Shown one piece after another: positions 45,079 through 53,789 of a DNA stretch of 64,000 nucleotides. Positions within the stretch are counted from its first letter, which is position 1; every line of letters begins with the position of its first letter. Location of the stretch: positions 310,001-374,000 of the forward strand of contig NZ_BAABWJ010000001.1 of assembly GCF_040372805.1 (NCBI RefSeq). The letters are read 5' to 3'. Under the pieces are notes generated by a model that saw only the letters and a list, made by a program, of their open reading frames with translations, ran no database searches and was not told the origin of the DNA. Made by a program: the position numbers and the translations under genes. The DNA is from Pseudoteredinibacter isoporae_A. Its GTDB lineage: Bacteria; Pseudomonadota; Gammaproteobacteria; Pseudomonadales; Cellvibrionaceae.

Positions 45079-46043
45079 CAGACGAGAACCTGCTCCAGCA
45101 ACTCCTTACACACCTCAAGCGTCGTATAGGAATCGGCCTGCGCTCGGTAATTCAAATGAATGCGGTGAGCAAAAACCTCGGGCAAAACCGCGGCCACATC
45201 TTCTGGCAGAACATGATCTCGCCCAGCCATCCAGGCTTTCGCTCGAGAACACTTATCCAAAGCGATACTCGCTCGTGGGCTAACGCCCAATTGCAGGTAG
45301 TTGGCCAACTGGCTGTGAGGGTACAAGTCAGCATGGCGCGTCGCCACAACCAGATTGACGATGTATTGCTCTATGGCGGGTGCAATGTGCACACCCTGAA
45401 ATGCTTTTCGTGCAGCAAGCAAACTTTCCTGACTCATCGTCTTACTAAGCGCAGGAATCGAACTCTCTTCAGCGCGAACCATGCGAATAATATTCAGCTC
45501 TTCATCCGCATTCGGGTAGCCGATACGAGTTTTTAATAAAAACCGATCCAGCTGAGCTTCCGGTAAGGGGTAGGTTCCTTCTTGCTCAATGGGGTTTTGG
45601 GTAGCCACAACTAAAAACACATCCGGCAGTGAGTAACTTTTTCCCGCAACGGTTACCTGGCGCTCTTCCATAGCTTCCAATAAAGCCGACTGCACCTTCG
45701 CCGGAGCACGATTGATTTCATCCGCCAACACCAAATTATTGAATATAGGGCCTTCCTGAAAACTTAAGCGCTGCCCCTCAGCTTCCTGATGTAAAACTTC
45801 CGCACCACTCACGTCGGCCGGCAACAAATCAGGCGTAAACTGAACGCGCCCCATGCTACCTTCAATACTCTGACCTAACAGTTTTACCAGACGAGTCTTG
45901 GCGGTACCGGGATAGCCTTCCAAAAGAATATGACCATTGCACAACAAAGCCAGCAACAAGGAATCCAATAAGGCTTCCTGGCCGACCAAATGCTCATGCA
46001 AACTGCTGCGTAAATCAGAAAATTCCTGATGCAAAGCATCCAT
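45078..46043 (-). CDS. MoxR-family AAA+ ATPase
   Basis: A 321-residue AAA+ ATPase. Walker A is EGYPGTAKTRLVKLL (near residue 40), Walker B NLVLADEINRAP, sensor 1 VATQNPIEQEGTYPLPEAQLDRF. These proteins act as chaperones that insert cofactors or remodel partner complexes. It heads the Bat block; a terminator at 46089 isolates it from the sulfatase gene, so its promoter lies in the short gap 46044-46088. Confidence 0.93.
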   Translation of the reverse strand: MDALHQEFSDLRSSLHEHLVGQEALLDSLLLALLCNGHILLEGYPGTAKTRLVKLLGQSIEGSMGRVQFTPDLLPADVSGAEVLHQEAEGQRLSFQEGPIFNNLVLADEINRAPAKVQSALLEAMEERQVTVAGKSYSLPDVFLVVATQNPIEQEGTYPLPEAQLDRFLLKTRIGYPNADEELNIIRMVRAEESSIPALSKTMSQESLLAARKAFQGVHIAPAIEQYIVNLVVATRHADLYPHSQLANYLQLGVSPRASIALDKCSRAKAWMAGRDHVLPEDVAAVLPEVFAHRIHLNYRAQADSYTTLEVCKELLEQVLV

Positions 46044-46088
46044 GATAAAACCTGTTATTTATTATTGCATTGGCCTTTACAGCATAAC

Positions 46089-46111
46089 AAAAAACCCAGC
46101 GCGAGGCTGGG
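46089..46111 (-). terminator. Terminator after the sulfatase gene
   Basis: On the minus strand, CCCAGC / GCTGGG with a 5-nt loop is followed by six T (46094-46089). A second hairpin (GGCGCT / AGCGCC, 46152-46174) lies closer to the sulfatase stop codon. Together they end the sulfatase transcript before moxR. Confidence 0.75.
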
Positions 46112-46182
46112 CAATTGCACAACAGTGCCAAACAAAGGCGTTCGATTAAACGGCGCTGTGATCAACAGAGCGCCATTTGCAT

Positions 46183-47724
46183 TTATTTGTATTGCACGTT
46201 GTCCCAGATTTTGGCGTCTTCTACGATGGTATCAATCGTGAACGTATCGGGTTTTTGACGAGGCGGAAACTTTTTAAAGGAGCGCAAAAACGGCACCAAT
46301 ACCGTAGCAGCCATCGCAGACTGAGGCCCAAGCTTACGCGCCCACCATTCATTATAAGCATTGGAATGTTCGTCAGCTCGCTCGTAAGGGTCGCGACGCA
46401 GATTAAACAGTTTGGGAATGCGTAAAAACTCGAACTGATCACGCCAGACATCAAATCGTTTTGCACGCTGTTCCGCATAAACAACCTTCCAATCCTCACG
46501 GCGCAACCCCACAATATCCGAAGTGTCTGACAGATAAATAAAGTGATTACGTGGCGATTTTTCCGCATTCCCGGTCAGGTATGGCAAAAGATTATAGCCG
46601 TCGAGATGAACGTTATAATTACGCCCATTCACGGTTTTCCCTTTCAGCAATTGTTTACCGATATCCCCTTCGCCAACCGTAGCCATCAACGTCGGAAACC
46701 AATCGAGGTGGGACACAATTTCATTGGACACTCCGGGCTTGATCTTGCCCGGCCAGCGAACCATAGCTGGCACACGGTAAGCGCCCTCCCAGTTGGTATT
46801 CTTCTCGGAACGGAACGGCGTAATGCCCGCATCCGGCCATGTATTGTAGTGGACACCGTTGTCAGTGGAATACAATACGATGGTGTTATCCGCAATGCCC
46901 AACTGATCCAACTGATCCAACAGGCTACCCACTTTTTCATCGTGGGCGACCATGACGTCGTTATAGAAACCTTGACCTGATTTGCCCTTGGTTTCCGGCG
47001 CTGGGTGAGTATAGAAATGCATCCCTGTGGTGTTGACCCAGACGAAGAACGGCTTTTTCGCTTTATGCGCTTTGTCCACAAAACCCTTCGCCGCATCGAC
47101 AAACTCCTGATCAACCGTTTCCATGCGCTTGCGTGTTAACGGACCCGTGTCTTCAACACGGCCATCCGCAAAGGAGTGGACCACACCACGTGGTCCAAAA
47201 CGCTTACGGAAACCGGGCGCCTTGGGGTAATCCGGATCTTCCGGATCTTCTTCGGCATTCAGGTGATACAGGTTACCGAAGAATTCATCGAAGCCGTGAT
47301 TCGTTGGCAAAAATTCATCACGATCACCCAGATGGTTTTTACCGAACTGGGCTGTCATATAACCTTTGTCTTTCAGTAGCCAAGCCAAGGTAGGGTCTTC
47401 TTTGCGAATGCCCTTATCGGCACCGGGCACCCCAACTTTGGATAAACCGGTACGCATCGGGCTCTGGCCAGTAATAAAGGCGGAACGCCCTGCGGTACAA
47501 CTTTGCTCACCGTAGTAGTCGGTGAACATGATGCCTTCGCGAGCAATACGGTCAATATTCGGGGTCTGATACCCCATCAAGCCATGGCTGTAGGCACTAA
47601 TGTTGGTGATTCCAATATCATCCCCCCAAATCACCAGAATATTGGGGCGGTCTTGAGCGACAGCCGTCCAGCTGGCACCCAGGGCGAGCATTCCAGCCAT
47701 CCCTCTCAGTATGGACTTAAGCAT
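46183..47724 (-). CDS. Periplasmic arylsulfatase-family enzyme
   Basis: A 513-residue sulfatase (alkaline phosphatase superfamily) with a signal peptide (MLKSILRGMAGMLALGASWTAVA). Metal residues in NILVIWGDDIG, the formylglycine motif C76-T-A-G-R, GKNHLGD, and TDNGVHYNTW are present. The motif is CxAxR, not CxPxR, as in a common group of proteobacterial sulfatases. Cysteine needs conversion to formylglycine by a maturase; none is in the window. The substrate may be an aryl or alkyl sulfate. ATG 47724 begins the signal peptide and is preferred over a longer frame. Divergent from a LysR gene that probably controls it. Confidence 0.9.
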   Translation of the reverse strand: MLKSILRGMAGMLALGASWTAVAQDRPNILVIWGDDIGITNISAYSHGLMGYQTPNIDRIAREGIMFTDYYGEQSCTAGRSAFITGQSPMRTGLSKVGVPGADKGIRKEDPTLAWLLKDKGYMTAQFGKNHLGDRDEFLPTNHGFDEFFGNLYHLNAEEDPEDPDYPKAPGFRKRFGPRGVVHSFADGRVEDTGPLTRKRMETVDQEFVDAAKGFVDKAHKAKKPFFVWVNTTGMHFYTHPAPETKGKSGQGFYNDVMVAHDEKVGSLLDQLDQLGIADNTIVLYSTDNGVHYNTWPDAGITPFRSEKNTNWEGAYRVPAMVRWPGKIKPGVSNEIVSHLDWFPTLMATVGEGDIGKQLLKGKTVNGRNYNVHLDGYNLLPYLTGNAEKSPRNHFIYLSDTSDIVGLRREDWKVVYAEQRAKRFDVWRDQFEFLRIPKLFNLRRDPYERADEHSNAYNEWWARKLGPQSAMAATVLVPFLRSFKKFPPRQKPDTFTIDTIVEDAKIWDNVQYK

Positions 47725-47904
47725 TGTCTTTATGCCTCTTTTATCGTTATCGTTCAGATAATCAGCAACTGTGGAGGAGCACAGTAACGTGCCCATCCAT
47801 GCAGATGCGCTTTATGCACTCTAAACAAATGCAAGACATAATTGAAATCGATTTTTTCCTGGCATATCATAACCAAAAGGAATGCCTATTCAGGACTAAC
47901 CGCC

Positions 47905-48846
47905 ATGAGACCGGATCTGAACCTACTCACCGCCCTACGTGTTCTGCTGGAAGAGCGGAATGTCACCCACGCCGCCAAGCGACTGCATGTGTCACAACCC
48001 GCCATGAGCAAAACACTGCAGAAGCTGCGCGAGGAACTGGATGATCCATTATTCACTCGCTCATCTCATGGTTTGATTCCCACCCCCCGAGCCAAACAAT
48101 TAGAGCAACGCTTGCCGGAACTGCTGGATCAAATCAACAATCTGGTGCATCCAACGGATTTTGCACCCGCCTCTTATTGCGGTCGTTTTAATATCGCTGG
48201 CCCGGGCGTCATTCTGGAGCAACTTATTCCGGATCTGAGCATTACTCTGCAGGAACAAGCCCCACAAACCAGTTTGACCGTTTCCGAAGTGACGACGGAT
48301 TTCACTGAACAACTGGGCTCAGGCCAGTTGGACTTTGTGATTCACATCAATCGCTCCATGCCGGAAGACCTGATCAAAACCAGCGTAGGTTTTGGTGAAG
48401 TGGTGTGCGCGATGAGAGCCGAGCACCCCCTGGCCGAGAAAGAACAAATCACCCTGGAGGATTACCTTCATTTTCCTCATGTGCGACTCTACGTGGCACA
48501 GATCACCCACGCCAACATCGGTGTGGTGGACGAAATTTTGAATCAGAGTGGGCGGCAACGCCGAATCATCCTGGAAACCCCATCACTGTCTGCGGCCTTG
48601 AATGTTATCCGTAAATCCGATTGCCTGATGGTGATCGCTGACAATCCAGTGGAGCTTCAGGACCCAGCATTCATCTGCAAAACCATGCCCCTCGAGCTCG
48701 GCTACCCAACACTGGAAACCGTCATCATTCAGCACCGCCGAAGCATGAACAGCCAACCGCACCTCTGGTTGCGCGGGGTGATGTCAGACTTGATGTCTCG
48801 CTTTGTTAGAGAGGAACGCCTGTTTCGCTCCACCGCACTGTTGTAA
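47905..48846 (+). CDS. LysR-family regulator (NodD-like), divergent to sulfatase
   Basis: A 313-residue LTTR with N-terminal HTH (RNVTHAAKRLHVSQPAMSKTLQKLREELDDPLFTRSSHGL) and an effector domain. ATG 47905 has AGGA 9 nt upstream and fits the family N-terminus MRPDLNLL; a longer frame is rejected. It is clearly related to the LysR at 54614-55621 (shared DPLFTRSSHG, VLLEE and PTPRA segments). The likely target is the divergent sulfatase. Confidence 0.9.
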   Translation: MRPDLNLLTALRVLLEERNVTHAAKRLHVSQPAMSKTLQKLREELDDPLFTRSSHGLIPTPRAKQLEQRLPELLDQINNLVHPTDFAPASYCGRFNIAGPGVILEQLIPDLSITLQEQAPQTSLTVSEVTTDFTEQLGSGQLDFVIHINRSMPEDLIKTSVGFGEVVCAMRAEHPLAEKEQITLEDYLHFPHVRLYVAQITHANIGVVDEILNQSGRQRRIILETPSLSAALNVIRKSDCLMVIADNPVELQDPAFICKTMPLELGYPTLETVIIQHRRSMNSQPHLWLRGVMSDLMSRFVREERLFRSTALL

Positions 48847-48874
48847 ATTCACAAACAGGCAATCGATCGTTAAA

Positions 48875-48899
48875 CGGGGTAGCGCAGCCCACTACCCCG
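48875..48899 (-). terminator. Bidirectional stem-loop between LysR and MAPEG genes
   Basis: CGGGGTAG / CTACCCCG (48875-48882, 48892-48899) with a 9-nt loop. On the minus strand it is followed by TTTAA, so it best serves the MAPEG gene; on the plus strand it lies 29 nt after the LysR stop. Confidence 0.6.
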
Positions 48900-48906
48900 A
48901 TTGTGC

Positions 48907-49287
48907 TTACAGAGACAGCCCAACCAAGGCGATACAGAAACCGTAACCGGCAATCCAGACAACGCTGCGCAAGGTTGCCCAGTCGGCGAGGTAGCACAGC
49001 TGATACAGCACGCGTGCAAGCACAAAGCCACCCGCACAAAGATGCAACTGACTCGCTGGTAACTCCAAAAACGCGGCCGTTAGCAGGGCCAAGCCGAAGA
49101 TCGGTATCGCCTCAAGGGTGTTGTGGTGTGCCGCAAGTGCACGCTTTCCCCAACCCGCCAGTTCCCGTTGTTGATCCCGCGGAGAGGCGTTGTCATAACC
49201 CAACTTGGCCATAGCAATGGCGACTGGAGCTTTACTCAACACCAGCAACAAAAGATTGAACAACATATAGAGAGCAAGTGCGTTCAT
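48907..49287 (-). CDS. MAPEG-family membrane protein
   Basis: A 126-residue protein with four TM helices. The segment RELAGWGKRALAAHHNTLEAIPIFGLALLTA cut across residues about 42-72 contains the MAPEG signature of Arg/His/Asn/Glu, and LARVLYQLCYLADWATLRSVVW closes the family pattern. Members are glutathione-dependent transferases or peroxidases in membranes; activity of bacterial ones is mostly untested. Start ATG 49287. No operon partner. Confidence 0.88.
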   Translation of the reverse strand: MNALALYMLFNLLLLVLSKAPVAIAMAKLGYDNASPRDQQRELAGWGKRALAAHHNTLEAIPIFGLALLTAAFLELPASQLHLCAGGFVLARVLYQLCYLADWATLRSVVWIAGYGFCIALVGLSL

Positions 49288-49457
49288 AGCGAATCCTTAT
49301 GATGTGCGCACCGTCATGATCGGTGCACTGTTTATTGTTGTATCGAGAATGTATCGAGCTTCCGCATCTTAGCCCCATGTGCAGAGAATTCGCCTTTGCG
49401 TATTGACTTTTAGCGCCAGAAAAACACAATTGAATTTTTCACCACAGCGGCTTGGCC

Positions 49458-50492
49458 ATGTCAGTCCCCCTGATCAACAGCGAGTATCTAGACGGCTTCA
49501 GCGAATATGTTAGCGAGCTGGGCGGCGACCCCGTTGCTTTATATAAGGAAGCCGGGCTGGATCTACCTGAAAACAACAAGACTCTGCACTTGCAAAGCGG
49601 GACACTCAACCCATTCGATCGCCATGTGCGCTTGTTGGATTTGGCCCGGGAGCGCTTGAAGAGCCCAAGCTTCTGCCTTGAACTGGCAAGCCGCCAGGCA
49701 GTTGGCGTGTATGGCCCGATCGGTATTATGGCCACTGAAAGTGACAGCATCGGCGTCGCCCTGCAGATGCTCGCTGACCATTTGCAGTTCAATGTACAGA
49801 TGATTCGCCTTGAATTACGTCAGCAAGGTGAAATTGCGCAGTTTATTGTCCATTGTGAATACGAAGCCATCGCCAAAAGTCAGGCCCTGCAAGATCACGC
49901 TCTGGCCCTGATCTACAACCTGCTGCAAATTTTATATGGCGAACCGCTGCGATTGCGCGCGGCTTATTTGCAACATGACGGCTGCGACCACGCCAGCATT
50001 TACAGCCGGTTTTTCAAATGCCCAGTGGGCTTTAATCACGATTTTGTTGGCTTGTCCTTTGAACCCAGCCAGCTTGAGCAACCCATTGCCCAATCGGCTC
50101 GGGCCCTGCCTCAGCTGCTGCGTCAGTACCTGGAACGACGTCACAAAGACAGCCTGATTGAGCAAGTTCAGCACGTTATCTGCATTATGTTGCCGAGCTG
50201 CCAGTGCAAACTGGAAAGCGTGGCCCACGCCATCGGCTACAGCAAGCGCACGCTGCAAAGACGCCTTCAGGAAGAAAACACCAATTTTCAGGACATGATT
50301 GATGGCGTGCGCCACCAACTCAGCCTCGATTATCTGTCAGAACCCCATTATCGCCTGACCGATGTGGCCGCCGTATTGGGTTACTCCGAACTGAGTGCTT
50401 TTACGCGCAGTTTTAAACGCTGGCAGGGGATCAGTCCACAGCAATGGCGAGCTCAACAACGCAAGCTCCCGCAAAACGAACACCTCGATTAA
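49458..50492 (+). CDS. AraC-family transcriptional regulator (OruR/ArgR-like)
   Basis: A 344-residue regulator with an N-terminal arabinose-binding-like domain of the PF12625 type (FGPIGIMATESDSIGVALQMLADHL-like region near residue 95) and a C-terminal AraC double HTH (LESVAHAIGYSKRTLQRRLQEENTNF; LTDVAAVLGYSELSAFTRSFKRWQGISP). ATG 49458 is chosen over the TTG at 49452; the ribosome site is weak. Divergent from the MAPEG gene, a possible target. tolC follows on the same strand after 177 nt. Confidence 0.88.
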   Translation: MSVPLINSEYLDGFSEYVSELGGDPVALYKEAGLDLPENNKTLHLQSGTLNPFDRHVRLLDLARERLKSPSFCLELASRQAVGVYGPIGIMATESDSIGVALQMLADHLQFNVQMIRLELRQQGEIAQFIVHCEYEAIAKSQALQDHALALIYNLLQILYGEPLRLRAAYLQHDGCDHASIYSRFFKCPVGFNHDFVGLSFEPSQLEQPIAQSARALPQLLRQYLERRHKDSLIEQVQHVICIMLPSCQCKLESVAHAIGYSKRTLQRRLQEENTNFQDMIDGVRHQLSLDYLSEPHYRLTDVAAVLGYSELSAFTRSFKRWQGISPQQWRAQQRKLPQNEHLD

Positions 50493-50669
50493 CAATTATT
50501 TACGGCACGTTTGCTATCCTTTAAGGCGTCTTGGTCGACCACTTGCGGTGAACTGGCTAAAATTAGCGGCTAAATTTTGGAAGCTGCCTGCTATTTTTTG
50601 CCGCAGCATCGTCTAATATGCAAACTCGGTGCATCAGGCACTTTGCTTTATTATCAGGGAAAAATACCT

Positions 50670-52064
50670 ATGTTAAGAAAAACCCTCATAGTCGCCATTA
50701 GCGGCCTCGTTGCTGCCAGCGCCAGTTACGCTGACAGCCTGCAAGAAGTGTATCTGCAAGCACTGCAAAACGACCACCAGATTAAAGCAGATGAAGCCGC
50801 ATTCCTGGCAGGCAAAGAAGCGGTTAATATCGGACGTGCAGGCCTGCTGCCGAATGTGTCAGCACGCGCGCAGTATTCCAACACCGAGCAGGATTCAGTT
50901 GGCGCCTTATTCACCGGAGGCCCAGCCTCTACGACTGAAATCGACCGCGAAAACGAAGCTTATACCGCCTCTCTGACGCAACCCCTGTTCGACATGGCCG
51001 CTTGGTACAACTTCCAACAAGGCAAAGCCCAATCCAAGCAAGCTGAATATCAATTTGCGTCTGCGCAGCAAACTCTGATTGTTCGTGTTGTTGAAGCCTA
51101 CTTAAACGTTCTGCAAGCCTTGGATACCCTGAGCACGGCCAAAGCCGAACAAAAAGCATTGTCACATCAGCTGGAACAAACCAAGCAACGCTTTGAAGTG
51201 GGTCTGGCGGCCATCACCGATGTGCATGAAGCTCAAGCCGCGTACGATTCCGCCAACGCCAGCACCTTGCAAGCTCAGGGTAACGTCGGCATTCAGTTCG
51301 AAGCCCTGGAAGTTCTGACCGGAAAGAAAGCCGATGCGATTTCACCTCTGAAAGATGATTTCCCTGTCGTCAATCCAACTCCGGCTGCCCGTGCCGACTG
51401 GGTCGACTTCGCCCTGAAAAACAACTACGCACTGAAAGTTGCCAAAGCGAGCTCCGAGTCTTCCAAACAGGGAGCCAAAGCGGCCAAAGCTGGTCACTTG
51501 CCAACAGTAAACGGTCGAATTTCATATACCCACTATGATGACACCAACACTGACATTACAGCACAAGGCAACACCAGCGCTTCTGACAGCCGCACCGTCG
51601 ATGGCACAACCTTCGCCGTAACTCTGGATGTTCCGATTTACTCAGGTGGCGGCACTTCTGCCCGTCGTCGACAGGCCTACCAGAATTGGATGCAAGCCCA
51701 GGAGCTGTACAACAAGTCCCTGCGCGACACCATTCAGCAAGCACGCTCCGCGCACTTGCAAGTCGTCACCGACGTTGCCCAGGTAAAAGCTCAGAAGCAG
51801 GCCCTGACCTCAAATATGAGCGCCCAGGAAGCCACTCAAGCTGGTTACGAAGTCGGTACTCGAAATATTGTTGATGTCTTGCAGGCTCAGCAGCGTTTGT
51901 ATGCCGCCCAGCGTAACTACGATAACTCACGCTACGCCTACATTCTGAATAATCTGCGTTTAAAGCAAGCCGCCGGCACCTTGTCACCGGAAGACATTCA
52001 GTCTCTGGACCAGTGGATGAGCAACAGCCAATCCATTAATCGCGATGAGGTTGACGCTCTGTAA
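50670..52064 (+). CDS. tolC: TolC-family outer membrane efflux protein
   Basis: A 464-residue outer membrane channel for RND, ABC and MFS pumps and type I secretion. A signal peptide (MLRKTLIVAISGLVAASASYA) is followed by two homologous halves of long helices and barrel strands (LTQPLFDMAAWYNFQQGKAQ; LDVPIYSGGGTSARRRQAY), ending with RLKQAAGTLSPEDI. ATG 50670 begins the signal peptide with AGGGA upstream. In many Gammaproteobacteria tolC is beside nudF; here it sits 13 kb away in its own unit with a strong terminator. Confidence 0.93.
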   Translation: MLRKTLIVAISGLVAASASYADSLQEVYLQALQNDHQIKADEAAFLAGKEAVNIGRAGLLPNVSARAQYSNTEQDSVGALFTGGPASTTEIDRENEAYTASLTQPLFDMAAWYNFQQGKAQSKQAEYQFASAQQTLIVRVVEAYLNVLQALDTLSTAKAEQKALSHQLEQTKQRFEVGLAAITDVHEAQAAYDSANASTLQAQGNVGIQFEALEVLTGKKADAISPLKDDFPVVNPTPAARADWVDFALKNNYALKVAKASSESSKQGAKAAKAGHLPTVNGRISYTHYDDTNTDITAQGNTSASDSRTVDGTTFAVTLDVPIYSGGGTSARRRQAYQNWMQAQELYNKSLRDTIQQARSAHLQVVTDVAQVKAQKQALTSNMSAQEATQAGYEVGTRNIVDVLQAQQRLYAAQRNYDNSRYAYILNNLRLKQAAGTLSPEDIQSLDQWMSNSQSINRDEVDAL

Positions 52065-52082
52065 GAAGCCGCCAGCCAAACA

Positions 52083-52112
52083 AGAGGTCGCGGTACTGAT
52101 ACCGCGACCTCT
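52083..52112 (+). terminator. Stem-loop terminator after tolC
   Basis: A 13-bp perfect stem AGAGGTCGCGGTA / TACCGCGACCTCT with a CTGA loop, 18 nt after the stop. The T run is poor (CTTGCC), but the stem is very stable. Confidence 0.75.
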
Positions 52113-52157
52113 CTTGCCTGTCTCAAGCCATTCCGCCAACAACCTTCCATTGCAGAC

Positions 52158-52850
52158 CTAAAGAACCAGCAAATGCCCGTTCTGTTTTAACCACTCCTGC
52201 GCGTCTTCATAATCCGGCTCACATTGCTCAACCAAACGCCAAAACTGCGGACCGTGATTGAAATGACGCAGATGGCAAACTTCGTGAGCAACGAGATAAT
52301 CAATCACCGATTCCGACGCCAGCAAAATCAACCAATTGAATTGCAATACACCTGTTGATGTGCAATGCCCCCAGCGACGCTTGTTTTTTCTGATTTTCAC
52401 TTCACTGATGGACAGATTCAGACCAGCAGCCAAGCGCTCAGCTTTGTCTGTCAGCACCCGTTTGGCTTCCTTGCGATACCAGGCCTGAACCCGCTCAGCA
52501 ATGTGCTCGACGCTGGCTTCAGGCGTATAAAGCTCATCGCCTATCCTCTGAGTGCTGCTGTGCCGTTGATGCACACGCAGACATAGGGAGCGCCCTCTCA
52601 ACGGGAAATACTCACCATCGACATATCGGCGGTTGGGGATTTCTGCGAGCTGCGCGGTTTGTTCTTTCACCTTGCGTAAAATCCAACGTTGCTTCTGAAG
52701 AACAAACGCCTGGATCTCAGCCCGAGCCAAACGCAGAGGCGCACGAACAATCACCTGGCCATGCTCAATGGTAATCGCCAGGCTTTTGCGCTTGCTGCGA
52801 ATAAGTTGGATACCGGCGACATCACCGACGCTTTCAGGAGGCTGATTCAT
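52158..52850 (-). CDS. YgjP-like zinc metallopeptidase domain protein
   Basis: A 230-residue protein of the YgjP/DUF45 family. The zinc motif AHEVCHLRHFNHGPQFW (HExxH plus a later His) lies near residue 190, after KIRKNKRRWGHCTSTGVLQFNW, the other conserved family block. An N-terminal region has SKRKSLAITIEHGQVIVRAP, also typical. Physiological substrate is unknown. Start ATG 52850. Confidence 0.9.
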   Translation of the reverse strand: MNQPPESVGDVAGIQLIRSKRKSLAITIEHGQVIVRAPLRLARAEIQAFVLQKQRWILRKVKEQTAQLAEIPNRRYVDGEYFPLRGRSLCLRVHQRHSSTQRIGDELYTPEASVEHIAERVQAWYRKEAKRVLTDKAERLAAGLNLSISEVKIRKNKRRWGHCTSTGVLQFNWLILLASESVIDYLVAHEVCHLRHFNHGPQFWRLVEQCEPDYEDAQEWLKQNGHLLVL

Positions 52851-52901
52851 GACCTTAGTTTAGCGTTTCTATGCGGATTTTTTAATGTTAAAACGACCCT
52901 C

Positions 52902-53765
52902 TTATTTTAAAAAATCGCGAATACGTTCTGCACATTCCAGAGGTCGTTCATGGGGGAGCATATGCCCGCATTCAGCCAAGCTGATTAGCTGATCCTGAGG
53001 TCTGAGTTTTTTCCAGCGGCGCCAGGATTTATCCATCAAAACGTCTGAATACTCGCCTCGCAGACCCAGTACCGGCAATTGCAGTTTAGGTAACTGTCGC
53101 CAGATATACGGCACCGAACTGTAGATGTGGGCTTCCCAGTCGCGACTAAAACGCAGACCAAACCCCTTATCCGTTTCCTTAATTCCAAAATGCCCGTAAG
53201 CCTCCATGGATACGTCGGTAAAGCGACAGAAAGCGCGCTTACCACGGTGAAAGTTCACCGCCTCCTCGCGAGTACTCCAATGATTCGGACGTCGTTTTGC
53301 TATCGCAGCCATAGGCACTGGCTTCTTGATCAAATGAGCGAGGCGCGACATGTACCAAAGTGGAGGCGCGACAAATACCGGGTCAATTAACACAATCTTG
53401 GAAAACAGATCCGGGCGCTTGATGGCCGCAAACATGGTTGTCACACCGCCAATTGAATGCCCCATGCCAACAACCGGACCACGCTTCTGCTTGTCGAGAA
53501 ATTCGATCAGATCATCCGCATAATTATGCCAGGCCACACTGGATTCCGGCTCTGCCTGATCTTCCCAACAACCACGATGAGCCAAGCCGAAAATCGTGTT
53601 GTCTTCCGCCAAACGAGAGAATAAATCGGCATAACTTCCAAAAGGGAAGCCCGTGGCATGATAAAAATGAATGGTGTCTGCAGCATCTCGTTTAGCGCGT
53701 ACTTCATGAAAATGCCCCTTGCCATGGATCATCTCACTTCGCTGCTCTTGAATTCTCTGATACAT
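52902..53765 (-). CDS. Alpha/beta hydrolase
   Basis: A 287-residue cytoplasmic hydrolase. The oxyanion region FYHATGFPFGSYADL, the nucleophile elbow VVGMGHSIGGVTTMFA and the catalytic His in AECGHMLPHERP are visible; the acid is probably in LRGEYSDVL. Substrate is unknown. ATG 53765 is preferred over the GTG at 53777. It starts 24 nt after the spermidine-synthase-like gene and is probably co-transcribed with it. Confidence 0.8.
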   Translation of the reverse strand: MYQRIQEQRSEMIHGKGHFHEVRAKRDAADTIHFYHATGFPFGSYADLFSRLAEDNTIFGLAHRGCWEDQAEPESSVAWHNYADDLIEFLDKQKRGPVVGMGHSIGGVTTMFAAIKRPDLFSKIVLIDPVFVAPPLWYMSRLAHLIKKPVPMAAIAKRRPNHWSTREEAVNFHRGKRAFCRFTDVSMEAYGHFGIKETDKGFGLRFSRDWEAHIYSSVPYIWRQLPKLQLPVLGLRGEYSDVLMDKSWRRWKKLRPQDQLISLAECGHMLPHERPLECAERIRDFLK

Positions 53766-53789
53766 ACCGCCACTCACCGTTTATTCTTG

